DNA of 64,000 nucleotides from Neobacillus cucumis (GTDB taxonomy: Bacteria; Bacillota; Bacilli; Bacillales; Cytobacillaceae). The stretch spans positions 1-64,000 of the forward strand of contig NZ_PGVE01000042.1 of the NCBI RefSeq assembly GCF_002860255.1, given 5' to 3'. Below, one piece after another: positions 44,872 to 55,162 of this stretch; the stretch's first letter is position 1, and every line of letters begins with the position of its first letter. A model generated the notes under the pieces. The model did not search any database. It was not told where the DNA came from and saw only the letters and a program-made list of their open reading frames with translations. The position numbers were made by a program, and so were the translations under genes.

Positions 44872-45819
44872 TTGGATCAACCAATTCGTACGAAAAGTAA
44901 CGGCCAAATAAGGGTGGTACTCAACTCACAGGAAAGAACAACCGTAAGAAAAGAAGTACCTGATTTTCAAGTTGTTCCAAAGGTCATTCCCCCAGAGCAT
45001 ACGGCACTAAAAGAAATTGAAGAAGAGCTCGGGGCATTGGTTGGCATGGAAGAAATGAAACGAATGATAAAAGAAATTTACGCATGGATTTATGTGAACA
45101 AAAAGCGTGAAGAAATGGGGCTGAAGGCGAAAAAACAAGCCCTCCATATGATGTTTAAAGGGAACCCAGGAACAGGAAAGACCACGGTTGCTAGGTTAAT
45201 TGGCAAACTGTTTCAAAAGATGAGCGTACTTTCAAAAGGTCATTTAATTGAAGCCGAGAGGGCAGACCTCGTTGGTGAGTATATTGGTCACACTGCCCAA
45301 AAAACAAGGGATTTGGTGAAAAAAGCCCAAGGAGGAATTCTATTTATTGATGAGGCCTATTCCTTAGGGCGCGGCGGTGAGAAGGACTTTGGAAAAGAAG
45401 CCATTGATACCCTTGTTAAACATATGGAGGATAAGCAGCACGAGTTTATTTTAATTCTTGCAGGTTACTCGCGAGAAATGGATCATTTTCTCACTTTAAA
45501 TCCTGGCCTGCATAGCCGTTTTCCATTAGTGATTGATTTTCCGGATTATAATATCGAACAGCTGATGGAGATTGCGGCAAGGATGTTAAAGGAAAGAGAG
45601 TATACATTAAGCCATGAGGCCGAAAAAAAATTACGAGATCATTTGATTTGGGTAAAGGCAGTTTTAAATCCTAATAGTTTTTCAAACGGCAGATATGTCC
45701 GGAATGTCATCGAAAAATCCGTTCGGGCACAGGCGATGCGATTGTTAATGTTAAACAGCTACGACAAACATGAATTAATGACACTTAGAAGCAATGATTT
45801 GGTATTCGAGGAAGATTAA
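44872..45819 (+). CDS. spoVK: Stage V sporulation protein K (AAA ATPase)
   Basis: A 315-residue CbxX/CfqX-type AAA protein. Walker A is GNPGTGKTT, Walker B GGILFIDEAYSL, and the sensor and arginine-finger parts are LAGYSREMDHFL and GLHSRFP. It is needed for spore maturation in the mother cell. The TTG at 44872 is spaced correctly from AGAGGTGA; the GTG at 44863 is inside that site. The first ~40 residues are variable, as in the family. Confidence 0.93.
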   Translation: MDQPIRTKSNGQIRVVLNSQERTTVRKEVPDFQVVPKVIPPEHTALKEIEEELGALVGMEEMKRMIKEIYAWIYVNKKREEMGLKAKKQALHMMFKGNPGTGKTTVARLIGKLFQKMSVLSKGHLIEAERADLVGEYIGHTAQKTRDLVKKAQGGILFIDEAYSLGRGGEKDFGKEAIDTLVKHMEDKQHEFILILAGYSREMDHFLTLNPGLHSRFPLVIDFPDYNIEQLMEIAARMLKEREYTLSHEAEKKLRDHLIWVKAVLNPNSFSNGRYVRNVIEKSVRAQAMRLLMLNSYDKHELMTLRSNDLVFEED

Positions 45820-45847
45820 ATTCAAGGTGCTGAGGCTGGAAATAAAA

Positions 45848-45880
45848 AAATCGGCGGGAATTCATCCGCCGATTTGTTTT
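45848..45880. terminator. Bidirectional terminator
   Basis: AAATCGGCGG / CCGCCGATTT followed by GTTTTT, and preceded by A7 for the opposite strand, stands between spoVK and the convergent TRIC gene. Confidence 0.85.
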
Positions 45881-46500
45881 TGATTATGGATCGTTTGGGA
45901 GACTTCAAGACTTCGGGAAGGAAGCTTCCAATCAAATGTATAAGATAGTACACGTAAAACAGTCACTACAACAAATAGTGTATATAATTGCCATGATTCA
46001 GTGGCGATCTCAAGACCGATCATAAAACCAGCCAGTATAGCCCAGACCGCATAAATTTCTGCTCTAAGAACAATCGGTTTTCTTTTGGCCAGTAGGTCCC
46101 GGATAATCCCTCCGCCGATACCAGTTAGTACAGCAGCTACAATCACTGCGCTTAGGGGATGATGCATTTTCTCCGCATACATGGCACCCTGAATCGCAAA
46201 AGCGGATAGGCCGATGGCATCAAAAAGGTTTCCCCATTTCTGCCAGTGCCGTAAAAGATTATTAGGGAATAAAAATACCGCTGTAATCGACAACAAAGCA
46301 ATTTGAAAAAATAATCCCTGTTCCCATAAAGCGGAGACAGGTACGCCAATCAACAGGTTTCGAATCGCTCCCCCGCCAAATGCAGTCACAATTCCTAAAA
46401 TATAAACCCCGAAAATATCATATTCCTCTTCCATTGCTACAATCGCACCACTGATGGCAAAGGCAATGGTGCCAATCATACTCAAAACTTCCCAGGTCAT
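45862..46500 (-). CDS. TRIC-type cation channel family protein (UPF0126, YvgT-like)
   Basis: A 212-residue, seven-helix protein made of two inverted repeats. Each carries the signature GGGxxRN/D: AFGGGAIRNLLIG and GIGGGIIRDLLA. Prokaryotic TRIC proteins form trimeric K+ channels. ATG 46500 follows GAGGAG. It lies between spoVK and hflX, where B. subtilis has no such gene. Confidence 0.88.
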   Translation of the reverse strand: MTWEVLSMIGTIAFAISGAIVAMEEEYDIFGVYILGIVTAFGGGAIRNLLIGVPVSALWEQGLFFQIALLSITAVFLFPNNLLRHWQKWGNLFDAIGLSAFAIQGAMYAEKMHHPLSAVIVAAVLTGIGGGIIRDLLAKRKPIVLRAEIYAVWAILAGFMIGLEIATESWQLYTLFVVVTVLRVLSYTFDWKLPSRSLEVSQTIHNQKQIGG

Positions 46501-46687
46501 GTTGATTTCTCCTCTTAGTCGTTATATAAAAACACTATGATAATAGTAAAAACGTTCTACTTAAACAATAAAATTTTATCATTCTGTATGAAAATTTCAA
46601 CAATTATTTTAATAAAGGCTGCTTTCGCATAAATTGTTGTTTTTCGTAAAAATTTATCGACCCGTATAATTATATGCATCGTGGCAT

Positions 46688-46774
46688 CTTTTCGTAAGAA
46701 CATTTGCGAAAATTGCCTTGAAACATAGTACATGGCCCTTAACTAGGTCCAAAAGCATCAAAGTTTACGAAAAG
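46688..46774. other. Long-range inverted repeat in the hflX upstream gap
   Basis: CTTTTCGTAA (46688-46697) and TTACGAAAAG (46765-46774) are exact complements 67 bases apart. A third TTTTCGTAA occurs at 46641-46649. TATAAT at 46665-46670 could be a -10. I see no gene in 46501-46868. Confidence 0.4.
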
Positions 46775-46868
46775 AGCCTTAATAAACAAAAGGATGGGGA
46801 AAATTAGTGATTACAAAGATTTTTTGATATGATGGGTGTTAAGCACAGTTAAGGAAGGAAGGGTGCCT

Positions 46869-48128
46869 GTGGAACAAAAGGAAACAAAGGAAAAAGTAAT
46901 TCTCGTCGGCTGTCAAACAAACGGGGATGAGGATCTACGTTTTGACTATTCGATGGAAGAGTTAGGCGCATTAACCGAAACCGCACAAGGGGAGGTCATT
47001 GCATCGGTGATCCAAAAGCGAGACCGTGTCCACCCTGCTACCTATATTGGGAAAGGGAAAGTGGAAGAACTGAAAGCACTCGTTGAGGAGCTTGAAGCAG
47101 ACATCGTGATTTTTAATGATGAACTTTCTCCAAGTCAAAAAAGAAATCTAGGCTCAGAAATTGAAGCCAGAATCATCGATCGGACCCAACTCATATTAGA
47201 TATATTCGCGCAAAGAGCGCGTTCTAAAGAAGGAAAGCTGCAGGTTGAACTAGCACAGCTTCAATACATACTTCCCCGCTTGGCCGGACAAGGTACAGCG
47301 TTATCAAGACTCGGTGCCGGAATTGGAACAAGAGGACCAGGGGAAACCAAACTAGAATCAGATCGAAGACATATTCGCAGAAGAATTGACGATATTAAAA
47401 GTCAACTTTCTGTTATTGTGCAGCATCGTGACAGGTATCGCGAGCGCAGAAAGAAAAATAAGACCTTTCAAGTGGCGATTGTCGGTTATACCAATGCCGG
47501 AAAATCAACACTTTTTAATCGTTTATCCGAAGCAGAGTCCTACGAGGAAAATCAATTGTTTGCTACACTTGATCCCATGACGCGTAAATTGATTTTACCA
47601 AGTGGATTTTTAGCCTTGATTACTGATACTGTTGGATTTATTCAAGATTTGCCAACAACCCTGATTGCGGCCTTCCGTTCCACGCTTGAGGAAGTGAAGG
47701 AAGCGGACTTGCTTCTGCATGTGGTGGATATGTCAAATCCAGATTATTACCAGCATGAAAAAACAGTAAAAAAGTTGCTGGATGACTTAGAAGTGAAAGA
47801 TATCCCGCAAATAACCGTGTATAATAAAAGAGATATTCAACATCCGGATTTTGTTCCAACAGCGGATACGACCACCGTCTTCATTAGCGCCTTTGATGCA
47901 TCGGATCGTCATGCCTTGAAGGAACAGATGGAAAAAGTGGTGATGGGTATAATGGAGCCTTATGAAGTCCAGATTCCTTCTACTGAGGGTAAGCTGCTTT
48001 CGCAACTGAAAAATGACACAATCTTAAGACAGCTTGTTTTTGATGAGGAAAGTGAATTTTACCGCTGTAAAGGTTATACGCTCCCGGATCATCAAATCAC
48101 AGGACAATTACAGAAATTCACGATATAG
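46869..48128 (+). CDS. hflX: Ribosome-associated GTPase HflX (YnbA)
   Basis: About 419 residues. The N-terminal HflX domain ([29 protein letters not shown]) is followed by [17 protein letters not shown] and a GTPase domain with G1 [10 protein letters not shown]3 DTVGF and G4 NKRD. It rescues or splits stalled 70S ribosomes under stress. GTG 46869 is placed after GGAAGGG; GTGs at 46863 and 46836 are also in frame. ynbB follows 14 bases later. Confidence 0.93.
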   Translation: MEQKETKEKVILVGCQTNGDEDLRFDYSMEELGALTETAQGEVIASVIQKRDRVHPATYIGKGKVEELKALVEELEADIVIFNDELSPSQKRNLGSEIEARIIDRTQLILDIFAQRARSKEGKLQVELAQLQYILPRLAGQGTALSRLGAGIGTRGPGETKLESDRRHIRRRIDDIKSQLSVIVQHRDRYRERRKKNKTFQVAIVGYTNAGKSTLFNRLSEAESYEENQLFATLDPMTRKLILPSGFLALITDTVGFIQDLPTTLIAAFRSTLEEVKEADLLLHVVDMSNPDYYQHEKTVKKLLDDLEVKDIPQITVYNKRDIQHPDFVPTADTTTVFISAFDASDRHALKEQMEKVVMGIMEPYEVQIPSTEGKLLSQLKNDTILRQLVFDEESEFYRCKGYTLPDHQITGQLQKFTI

Positions 48129-48142
48129 TTAGGAGTAACAAC

Positions 48143-49414
48143 ATGTTTCAACAACTGAAAAATGGGGAAAGCCTCGAGCCGCTCGTACGAAAAGTAGAAC
48201 AGCAAATCGCTGAAGTACATAAACAAATAGACGAAAAAATAGAAAGTAACCAATTTCGAGTATTAAAAAGTTTTCAAAAACACCGCGTAAGCGACTCGCA
48301 CTTTATTCCTTCAACTGGCTACGGTTATGATGATATCGGCCGTGATACGTTGGAATTAGTATATGCAGATGTCTTTGGCGGAGAAGCAGGGCTTGTCCGC
48401 CCGCAGATTATTTCCGGTACACATGCGATCTCGATTGCCTTATTCGGAGTTTTAAGACCTGGAGACGAACTGCTTTATATGACAGGGAAACCTTATGATA
48501 CCCTTGAAGAAATCGTCGGGATTCGCGGGAATGGGGTTGGCTCGTTAAAGGAGTTTGGTATTTCTTACGATAGCGTCGCCTTAACCAATGAAGGGGCCAT
48601 CAATTGGGACGAGGTGGCTGCAAAAATAAAACCAAATACAAAAATGATCGGAATCCAGCGCTCTAAAGGGTATGCCACACGACCATCTTTCACCGTAGCA
48701 GAAATCGGCCAAATGATTTCTTTTGTGAAAGAAATCAAGCCTGATTTAGTTGTCTTCGTTGATAATTGCTATGGGGAGTTTGTAGAGGAACAGGAGCCGT
48801 GTCATGTGGGAGCGGATTTAATGGCAGGCTCCTTAATTAAAAATCCAGGCGGAGGACTTGCCAAAACGGGTGGATACCTTGTTGGAAAAAAACAATGGGT
48901 GGAGGCCTGTTCTTACCGAATGACCTCTCCGGGAATCGGTGCGGAGGCTGGCGCGTCCCTTTATAGTCTACAAGAAATGTATCAGGGCTTCTTTCTTGCA
49001 CCGCATGTTGTAGGGCAGGCATTAAAAGGAGCCGTGTTTACTTCAGCCATGCTGGAACAATTAGGGATGAATTCCACTCCAAAATGGAATGCCGAAAGAA
49101 CAGATTTAATTCAGTCCGTTCAATTTGATGATCGTGATAAAATGGTTTCTTTTTGTCAGGCCATCCAATTTGCGTCGCCTATTAATTCATATGTCACTCC
49201 GCATCCAAGTTATATGCCTGGATATGAAGATGATGTGATCATGGCAGCTGGTACGTTTATTCAAGGGGCTAGTATTGAGCTAACAGCCGATGGTCCGTTA
49301 AGACCTCCGTATGTGGCATATGTTCAAGGGGGACTAACCTACTCCCATGTAAAAATGGCCATATGTTTAGCCGTTGACCATTTAATAGAAAAGGGATTAA
49401 TTCAACTAAAGTAG
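48143..49414 (+). CDS. ynbB: PLP-dependent enzyme YnbB (methionine gamma-lyase/aluminium-resistance family)
   Basis: A 423-residue fold-type I PLP enzyme. The substrate and cofactor loops are visible: ISGTHAISIALFG (phosphate), VVFVDNCYGEF (Asp pairing with the pyridine nitrogen) and GSLIKNPGGGLAKTGGY (Schiff-base Lys). The family is often annotated as aluminium-resistance or methionine gamma-lyase-like; the actual substrate is not established. It is always next to hflX and glnR in Bacillus. Confidence 0.88.
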   Translation: MFQQLKNGESLEPLVRKVEQQIAEVHKQIDEKIESNQFRVLKSFQKHRVSDSHFIPSTGYGYDDIGRDTLELVYADVFGGEAGLVRPQIISGTHAISIALFGVLRPGDELLYMTGKPYDTLEEIVGIRGNGVGSLKEFGISYDSVALTNEGAINWDEVAAKIKPNTKMIGIQRSKGYATRPSFTVAEIGQMISFVKEIKPDLVVFVDNCYGEFVEEQEPCHVGADLMAGSLIKNPGGGLAKTGGYLVGKKQWVEACSYRMTSPGIGAEAGASLYSLQEMYQGFFLAPHVVGQALKGAVFTSAMLEQLGMNSTPKWNAERTDLIQSVQFDDRDKMVSFCQAIQFASPINSYVTPHPSYMPGYEDDVIMAAGTFIQGASIELTADGPLRPPYVAYVQGGLTYSHVKMAICLAVDHLIEKGLIQLK

Positions 49415-49415
49415 G

Positions 49416-49457
49416 AGAAAATATAGGTGCAGCAACATTTGTTGCCCAATATTTTCT
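49416..49457 (+). terminator. Hairpin after ynbB, possible terminator
   Basis: AGAAAATAT / ATATTTTCT outer arms enclose GCAACA / TGTTGC. The stem is long but AT-rich, and T-poor after the stem. Confidence 0.45.
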
Positions 49458-49464
49458 AAAAATC

Positions 49465-49481
49465 ATGTAAGAAAATCTTAC
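49465..49481 (+). promoter_or_regulatory. GlnR/TnrA box
   Basis: TGTAAGAAAATCTTACA matches TGTNA-N7-TNACA exactly, five bases upstream of the -35. It predicts GlnR autorepression of glnRA and TnrA response. Confidence 0.85.
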
Positions 49482-49486
49482 ATAAC

Positions 49487-49516
49487 GTTGACATCTTTTC
49501 TAACAAGAAATATAAT
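49487..49516 (+). promoter_or_regulatory. glnRA sigma-A promoter
   Basis: TTGACA, an 18-base spacer and TATAAT. Confidence 0.8.
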
Positions 49517-49551
49517 AGCATTATGATTGACTATAAGGGAGGAGAAATTTG

Positions 49552-49956
49552 GTGAGTGGAAAAGAAATTCGTCGTTCCATGCCATTGTTTCCTATCGGAA
49601 CGGTCATGCAGCTAACTGAGTTAACTGCAAGACAAATCCGCTACTATGAAGAACACCAATTGATTTCTCCAGCAAGAACCGAGGGAAACAGACGTCTATT
49701 CAGTCTAAACGATATTGATAGACTATTAGAAATTAAAGACTTAATTGACCAAGGTGTAAATATGGCTGGAATTAGACAGCTGTTTACGGTCAAAGAGCAA
49801 CAAGAATCTAATGTCATTGAAAAACAAGCAGAAAAAGCCAAACAAGAATTAACTGATGAACAACTTAGAAAGCTTCTTCGCAATGAATTAATGCACTCTG
49901 GCAGAAACAATCGATTTACATTACGCCAAGGCGATATGTCTCGATTTTTCCATTAA
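49552..49956 (+). CDS. glnR: Glutamine synthetase repressor GlnR
   Basis: A 134-residue MerR-family regulator: [20 protein letters not shown] and [20 protein letters not shown] form the winged helix. The C-terminal tail [10 protein letters not shown] senses feedback-inhibited glutamine synthetase. It represses glnRA and other nitrogen genes when glutamine is plentiful. GTG 49552 follows GGAGGAG at 9 bases (TTG 49549 is also possible). Confidence 0.96.
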   Translation: MSGKEIRRSMPLFPIGTVMQLTELTARQIRYYEEHQLISPARTEGNRRLFSLNDIDRLLEIKDLIDQGVNMAGIRQLFTVKEQQESNVIEKQAEKAKQELTDEQLRKLLRNELMHSGRNNRFTLRQGDMSRFFH

Positions 49957-49992
49957 GGTTAATCATTCTTTTCTAAAATAGGGGGAATTAAA

Positions 49993-51327
49993 ATGGCAAA
50001 GTATTCAAGAGAAGACATCCAACGGATGGCGAAAGAGGAAAACGTAAAATTTATTCGTCTTCAATTCACCGACATTCTTGGAACAATTAAAAATGTTGAG
50101 ATTCCTATCAGCCAGCTTGAAAAGGCACTTGATAACAAAATGATGTTTGACGGTTCTTCTATCGAAGGATTTGTACGTATCGAAGAGTCCGATATGCTTC
50201 TATATCCAGACCTAAGCACATGGGTAATTTTCCCTTGGACAGCTGAAAAAGGAAAAGTGGCTCGTTTAATCTGTGACATCTATACTCCAGAAGGAAAGCC
50301 TTTTGAAGGTGACCCTCGTAACAACTTAAGAAGAGTATTAAAAGAAATGGAAGACCTTGGTTTCACTAACTTCAACCTTGGACCTGAGCCAGAATTTTTC
50401 TTATTTAAATTAGACCAAAAAGGTGAACCAACTTTAGAACTTAACGACCAAGGCGGATACTTTGACTTAGCTCCAACAGACCTAGGTGAAAACTGCCGTC
50501 GTGATATCGTTCTTGAGCTAGAAGAAATGGGCTTTGAAATCGAAGCATCACACCATGAAGTAGCTCCAGGACAACACGAAATCGACTTTAAATACGCCGA
50601 TGCTTTAACTGCATGTGACCAAATCCAAACATTCAAACTTGTTGTAAAAACAATTGCTCGTAAGCATGGCTTACACGCAACATTCATGCCAAAACCATTG
50701 TTTGGTGTAAACGGATCTGGTATGCACTGTAACCTTTCTTTATTCAAAGATGGCCAAAACGCATTCTATGAGCCAACTGGAAATCTTGAATTAAGCGATA
50801 CTGCTCGTCAATTTATCGCTGGTATCCTTAAGCATGCTCCAGCGTTTACAGCTGTAACGAACCCAACTGTAAACTCTTATAAGCGTCTAGTTCCTGGCTA
50901 TGAAGCACCTTGTTATGTAGCATGGTCTGCTAGAAACCGTTCACCACTAATTCGTATTCCTGCATCTCGCGGCCTAAGCACACGTGTAGAAGTACGTAGC
51001 GTTGACCCTGCAGCAAATCCATACCTAGCAATGGCCGTTCTATTAAAAGCTGGTTTAGACGGAATTAAAAATAAATTAACTCCTCCAGCTCCAGTAGATC
51101 GCAACATCTATGTAATGAACAAGGATGAAAGAATGGAAGAAGGTATCATCGATCTTCCAGCAACACTTGCAGCTGCATTAGATGAATTAAAGTCAGATGA
51201 AGTGATTGTTTCTGGTTTAGGAGAGCACATCTTCGAACACTTTGTTGAAGCAAAAGAGATCGAGTGGGATATGTTCCGTACTGTTGTTCACCAATGGGAA
51301 CGCGATCAGTACATGAGCATGTACTAA
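49993..51327 (+). CDS. glnA: Glutamine synthetase, type I-alpha
   Basis: A 444-residue enzyme that makes glutamine from glutamate, ammonia and ATP. The motifs are [26 protein letters not shown] and the ATP-binding [20 protein letters not shown]. It lacks the adenylylation insert, as expected for the short GSI-alpha form, which is controlled by feedback and GlnR. It shares an operon with glnR. Confidence 0.98.
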   Translation: MAKYSREDIQRMAKEENVKFIRLQFTDILGTIKNVEIPISQLEKALDNKMMFDGSSIEGFVRIEESDMLLYPDLSTWVIFPWTAEKGKVARLICDIYTPEGKPFEGDPRNNLRRVLKEMEDLGFTNFNLGPEPEFFLFKLDQKGEPTLELNDQGGYFDLAPTDLGENCRRDIVLELEEMGFEIEASHHEVAPGQHEIDFKYADALTACDQIQTFKLVVKTIARKHGLHATFMPKPLFGVNGSGMHCNLSLFKDGQNAFYEPTGNLELSDTARQFIAGILKHAPAFTAVTNPTVNSYKRLVPGYEAPCYVAWSARNRSPLIRIPASRGLSTRVEVRSVDPAANPYLAMAVLLKAGLDGIKNKLTPPAPVDRNIYVMNKDERMEEGIIDLPATLAAALDELKSDEVIVSGLGEHIFEHFVEAKEIEWDMFRTVVHQWERDQYMSMY

Positions 51328-51342
51328 GAGAATAAATGAAAG

Positions 51343-51376
51343 AAGCCTTGGCGCACTATGCGTCAGGGCTTTTTTG
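51343..51376 (+). terminator. glnRA terminator
   Basis: AAGCCTTGGCGCA / TGCGTCAGGGCTT (with two G-T pairs), then T6. Confidence 0.85.
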
Positions 51377-51404
51377 TTATGTGAGCCTTTGCGTCCAGAA
51401 GGTG

Positions 51405-51560
51405 TCTTATCTGCTGAAGCAAAGGTTAGCTTGCTTGTTTAGGGGATAAGAGGTGTTCTTATCTGCTGGAGCAAAGGATAGTTTGCTTGTTTGGGGGATA
51501 AGAGGTGTTCTTATCTGCTGTAGCGATGGATTGCATCTTTGTACGGGGGATAAGTTTCCT
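51405..51560. repeat. 52-bp tandem repeat, second family (three units)
   Basis: Units start at 51405, 51457 and 51509 with TCTTATCTGCTGGAGCAAAG. Each unit carries AAGCAA / TTGCTT around eight bases, and each junction carries GATAAGA / TCTTATC around five bases. The third unit is diverged at its end. The sequence is unrelated to the mutL-side array but has the same period. Confidence 0.9.
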
Positions 51561-51573
51561 TCCTCGTGGTTAT

Positions 51574-51830
51574 GAAGAACAAAATGTGGTTGAGTAAAGG
51601 GAAATTTGTCTTTCATTGTGGTCCTGAAGAACAAAATGTGGTTGAGTGAAAAGGAATTTGTCCTTCATAGCGGTTATGAAGGACAACATGCGATTGAATC
51701 AAGAGGAAAGTATCCTTCAACAAGGTTATGAAAGATAAAATGCAGGCGGAAAGAAAGGGAAGTGTCTTTCATCAGCGAACTGAAAGTCAAGAGCGGTTAA
51801 GTGAGGTGGGAAATGACCTCCAATAAGGAA
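51574..51830. repeat. 52-bp tandem repeat, third family (four units plus a partial)
   Basis: Units start at 51574, 51626, 51678, 51730 and 51782 with GAAGAACAAAATG or variants. TGTCCTTCAT / ATGAAGGACA around AGCGGTT is a perfect 10-bp stem at the junction near 51678. Other units change both arms, for example CTTTC with GAAAG. Together with the second family it fills the gap between glnA and the next gene. Confidence 0.9.
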
Positions 51831-51957
51831 GGTATATCAAAGTAGAAAACTGTCGAAAAATACTTATTTATTTTTACAATCATAGTTATTAAAATTGTAA
51901 TAGTAAAAAAGGTGTAAAACTTAAGAACTATATAATGTAGTTTAAGGAGGATTTAGC

Positions 51958-52227
51958 TTGAAAAAGTATTTGTCAGTTGGAATTCCATTTGCGCTTTTAG
52001 TAGGATTTACTCTTGGATCTGCAGGAGAGACAGAAGCAGCAACAAAAATTATAACTTTCAAAAATTGTACAGAACTGAATAAGGTTTATAAGGGTGGCGT
52101 TGCCCGTTCTGCTTCAGTAAAAAATAAGGGTGGAAAGACATATTATAAACCTTTTGTCTCCCAAGCTCTATATGACGCAAATAAAAAGAGCGACAGAGAT
52201 AAAGACCTCATTGCCTGTGAAAGATAA
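51958..52227 (+). CDS. Small secreted excalibur-domain protein
   Basis: An 89-residue protein: a signal peptide of ~28 residues (ending GETEAA), then one excalibur domain (TFKNCTELNKVYKGGVARSA ... KSDRDKDLIACE) with two cysteines and the DxDxDxxxCE calcium loop. The role is unknown; in larger proteins the domain accompanies secreted nucleases. It matches the C-terminal module of the nuclease lipoprotein at 24.2 kb. TTG 51958 follows TTAAGGAGG. Confidence 0.85.
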   Translation: MKKYLSVGIPFALLVGFTLGSAGETEAATKIITFKNCTELNKVYKGGVARSASVKNKGGKTYYKPFVSQALYDANKKSDRDKDLIACER

Positions 52228-52273
52228 AAAGTAAGTAAAGGGGCATCTTCCTATAAACAGAGAGTACATACTA

Positions 52274-52314
52274 TACCAAAAGCGCTGAATTCATATGATT
52301 CAGCGCTTTTGGTA
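52274..52314. terminator. 17-bp perfect hairpin after the excalibur gene
   Basis: TACCAAAAGCGCTGAAT / ATTCAGCGCTTTTGGTA with a seven-base loop. No T run follows, so it may be a terminator of low efficiency, an mRNA-stabilising hairpin or another repeat element. Confidence 0.5.
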
Positions 52315-52375
52315 TTAAATGTTAGGCCCTGTTATTATTCATTGTTGATTTTCTTGTAGGTATGAGAATTCATGG

Positions 52376-52450
52376 GCGGAGAATTTCCGGCTAATGTTAT
52401 AGAGGAAGCTTAAGAAGCAGATATAAGCGAAGATATTCCGATTAACTGCT
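52376..52450. repeat. Degenerate repeat, about 51-bp period
   Basis: GCGGAGAATTTCCGGCTAAT at 52376 and GCGAAGATATTCCGATTAAC at 52427 are related at about two thirds of positions, 51 bases apart. They may be a decayed fourth array. The remainder of 52228-52605 has no gene I can support. Confidence 0.35.
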
Positions 52451-52605
52451 CTAAATAAAACAAAATCCAAAGATTTGGATAATATAAACGGAAAAACTTC
52501 CTTTATTTTTAAGGAAATATGGGTATTTCCCAACTAAAACGGAATTTTACAGTTTATTTTTCAAACACAATGAAATCAACATTCAGTTACAACAGAGCCA
52601 AATAT

Positions 52606-52637
52606 TAAAAAAATAAAAGAGAGCTGTCTCAGCTCTC
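52606..52637 (-). terminator. lexA terminator
   Basis: On the minus strand GAGAGCTG / CAGCTCTC is followed by TTTTATTTTTTTA. Confidence 0.85.
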
Positions 52638-52643
52638 ACAATA

Positions 52644-53267
52644 TTAATGAATATGACGATAAACCCCAATAACTTTCCCAAGTATCGATACATTTCGTAA
52701 AATAATAGGATCCATAGCAGAATTTTCTGGCTGCAGGCGAATGTAATCTTTCTCCTTAAAGAACCTCTTACATGTTGCCTCGTCATCTTCAGTCATCGCG
52801 ACAACAATATCCCCATTATTGGCAGTTTGCTGCTGCTTTACAATTACGTAGTCTCCATCCAGTATGCCTGCTTCTATCATACTTTCACCCATGATTTCTA
52901 GCATAAACACTTGTTCATCTGAAGGAGCTAAACTTTCAGGTAGCGGGAAGTATTCTTCTACATTCTCAATTGCCGTGATCGGTAAACCGGCCGTTACCTT
53001 ACCAACCACTGGAACATTGACAACTTTATTTCTAGGAATCTGTGCAGCTTCATCTGCATCTAGTATTTCAATTGCTCTCGGTTTGGTAGGGTCTCTTCTA
53101 ATGAGACCTTTGCTTTCCAAGCGTGCTAAGTGACCGTGAACAGTAGAACTGGATGCAAGTCCAACCGCTTCACCAATTTCCCTAACCGAAGGAGGATATC
53201 CCTTACTCCTAACCTCTCCCTTAATAAACTCCAGGATATCCTGCTGCCGCTTTGATATCTTTACCAT
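52644..53267 (-). CDS. lexA: LexA SOS repressor
   Basis: A 207-residue repressor. The N-terminal winged helix ([15 protein letters not shown] ... [19 protein letters not shown]) binds Cheo boxes. The C-terminal latent protease has the cleavage bond Ala-Gly in VTAGLP, the Ser in MGESMIEAG, and the Lys in VIVKQQQ. ATG 53267 is 9 bases after AGGTG; the GTG at 53279 is within that site. It is autoregulated through a box over its -35. Confidence 0.97.
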   Translation of the reverse strand: MVKISKRQQDILEFIKGEVRSKGYPPSVREIGEAVGLASSSTVHGHLARLESKGLIRRDPTKPRAIEILDADEAAQIPRNKVVNVPVVGKVTAGLPITAIENVEEYFPLPESLAPSDEQVFMLEIMGESMIEAGILDGDYVIVKQQQTANNGDIVVAMTEDDEATCKRFFKEKDYIRLQPENSAMDPIILRNVSILGKVIGVYRHIH

Positions 53268-53302
53268 GATAAAATGCACCTCGCCTGGTTAATGTTGTCT
53301 TT

Positions 53303-53342
53303 ATTATAGCATGTTCTACCATCATATACAAACATAAGTTCG
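53303..53342 (-). promoter_or_regulatory. lexA promoter with LexA box
   Basis: On the minus strand TTGTAT, a 17-base spacer and TATAAT (53303-53331). CAAACATAAGTTCG at 53329-53342 is a one-mismatch Cheo box overlapping the -35. Confidence 0.75.
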
Positions 53343-53351
53343 AGAAAATGG

Positions 53352-53381
53352 TTGACATCAAACAAATGTTCGTTTTATAAT
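53352..53381 (+). promoter_or_regulatory. yneA promoter with LexA box in the spacer
   Basis: TTGACA, an 18-base spacer and TATAAT. CAAACAAATGTTCG at 53359-53372, one mismatch from consensus, fills the spacer, predicting tight SOS repression. Confidence 0.8.
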
Positions 53382-53428
53382 AAAAACAAATCAAAAGAGA
53401 ACATATATTCTTATAAGAGGTGCGGAAA

Positions 53429-54437
<1,009 letters not shown>

Positions 54438-54460
54438 ATTACAACTTTATAATCAATTCT

Positions 54461-54490
54461 AAACAACGAACCAGATCTCGTTGTTTTTTT
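54461..54490 (+). terminator. yneAB terminator
   Basis: AAACAACGA / TCGTTGTTT with an eight-base loop and T7. It separates ynzC from the SOS unit. Confidence 0.85.
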
Positions 54491-54597
54491 ATTTTTAACA
54501 TATGGAAAAAATGATCATATGCGAAAGTGTCAGAGTCAATTATAGTAATATATTAAAACTTATCAATATCTCTACTATTTAAAAGTCACCTTGCATC

Positions 54598-54627
54598 TTG
54601 TATATTTTTTGTCTGTTAAGATATATT
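54598..54627 (+). promoter_or_regulatory. Candidate ynzC promoter
   Basis: TTGTAT, an 18-base spacer and TATATT, 107 bases before ynzC. No Cheo box is seen here. Confidence 0.45.
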
Positions 54628-54733
54628 TCATAAAGGTTTTCGAGAACGTCTAAACCTTCTGCCTTGTCAGAACGTGATTTTTTTAGTAAAATCAAGTGTC
54701 TTAAGTGAGTTTGACAGAAAGGATGGTACCTGT

Positions 54734-54964
54734 ATGCTTTCAAAAGAAAAAATGGCTCGTATTAATGAACTGGCTAGAAAAGCAAAATCGTCAGGATTAA
54801 CAGAGTTAGAAGCAAAAGAGCAATCCAAACTTAGAAGTGAATACTTGGCTACTTTCCGGGCAAATATGCTCGATACATTAACTAATACAAAGTTTATTGA
54901 TCCCGAAGGAAATGATGTTACACCTGAAAAACTAAAAGCTAGAAAGAATCGTCCCCTTCATTAA
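54734..54964 (+). CDS. ynzC: DUF896 protein YnzC
   Basis: A 76-residue, two-helix protein (KEKMARINELARKAKSSGLT, AKEQSKLRSEYLATFRANML). ATG 54734 follows AAAGGATGG; the open frame before it is not conserved. In B. subtilis ynzC belongs to the yneA operon. Here a terminator and its own promoter precede it. The function is unknown. Confidence 0.92.
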   Translation: MLSKEKMARINELARKAKSSGLTELEAKEQSKLRSEYLATFRANMLDTLTNTKFIDPEGNDVTPEKLKARKNRPLH

Positions 54965-54978
54965 GGATCAATTCAATG

Positions 54979-55006
54979 AACCTCGCTTACATTTAAGCGA
55001 GGTTTT
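54979..55006 (+). terminator. ynzC terminator
   Basis: AACCTCGCTTA / TAAGCGAGGTT and TTCTT. Confidence 0.8.
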
Positions 55007-55162
55007 CTTATTTTCTACTACATAGATTCATTTTGTCTTAGTCAAAATAACAAATAATAGGACAATTTTCTGTCTAATTTTTGTTTATTAGTTGTATTAA
55101 TAGACAGACCCAGATATTATTAAATAGTATTTAGTATTCGTGAACAAGAAAGGATGTAATTC

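Noticed and set aside
46637..46663. Similarity of the hflX upstream region to the yneK coding region near 63830 (shared TTTTCGTAAAAATTTAT and CCCGT)
   Set aside because: About 17 matching AT-rich bases with no further extension in a consistent protein frame; most likely chance.
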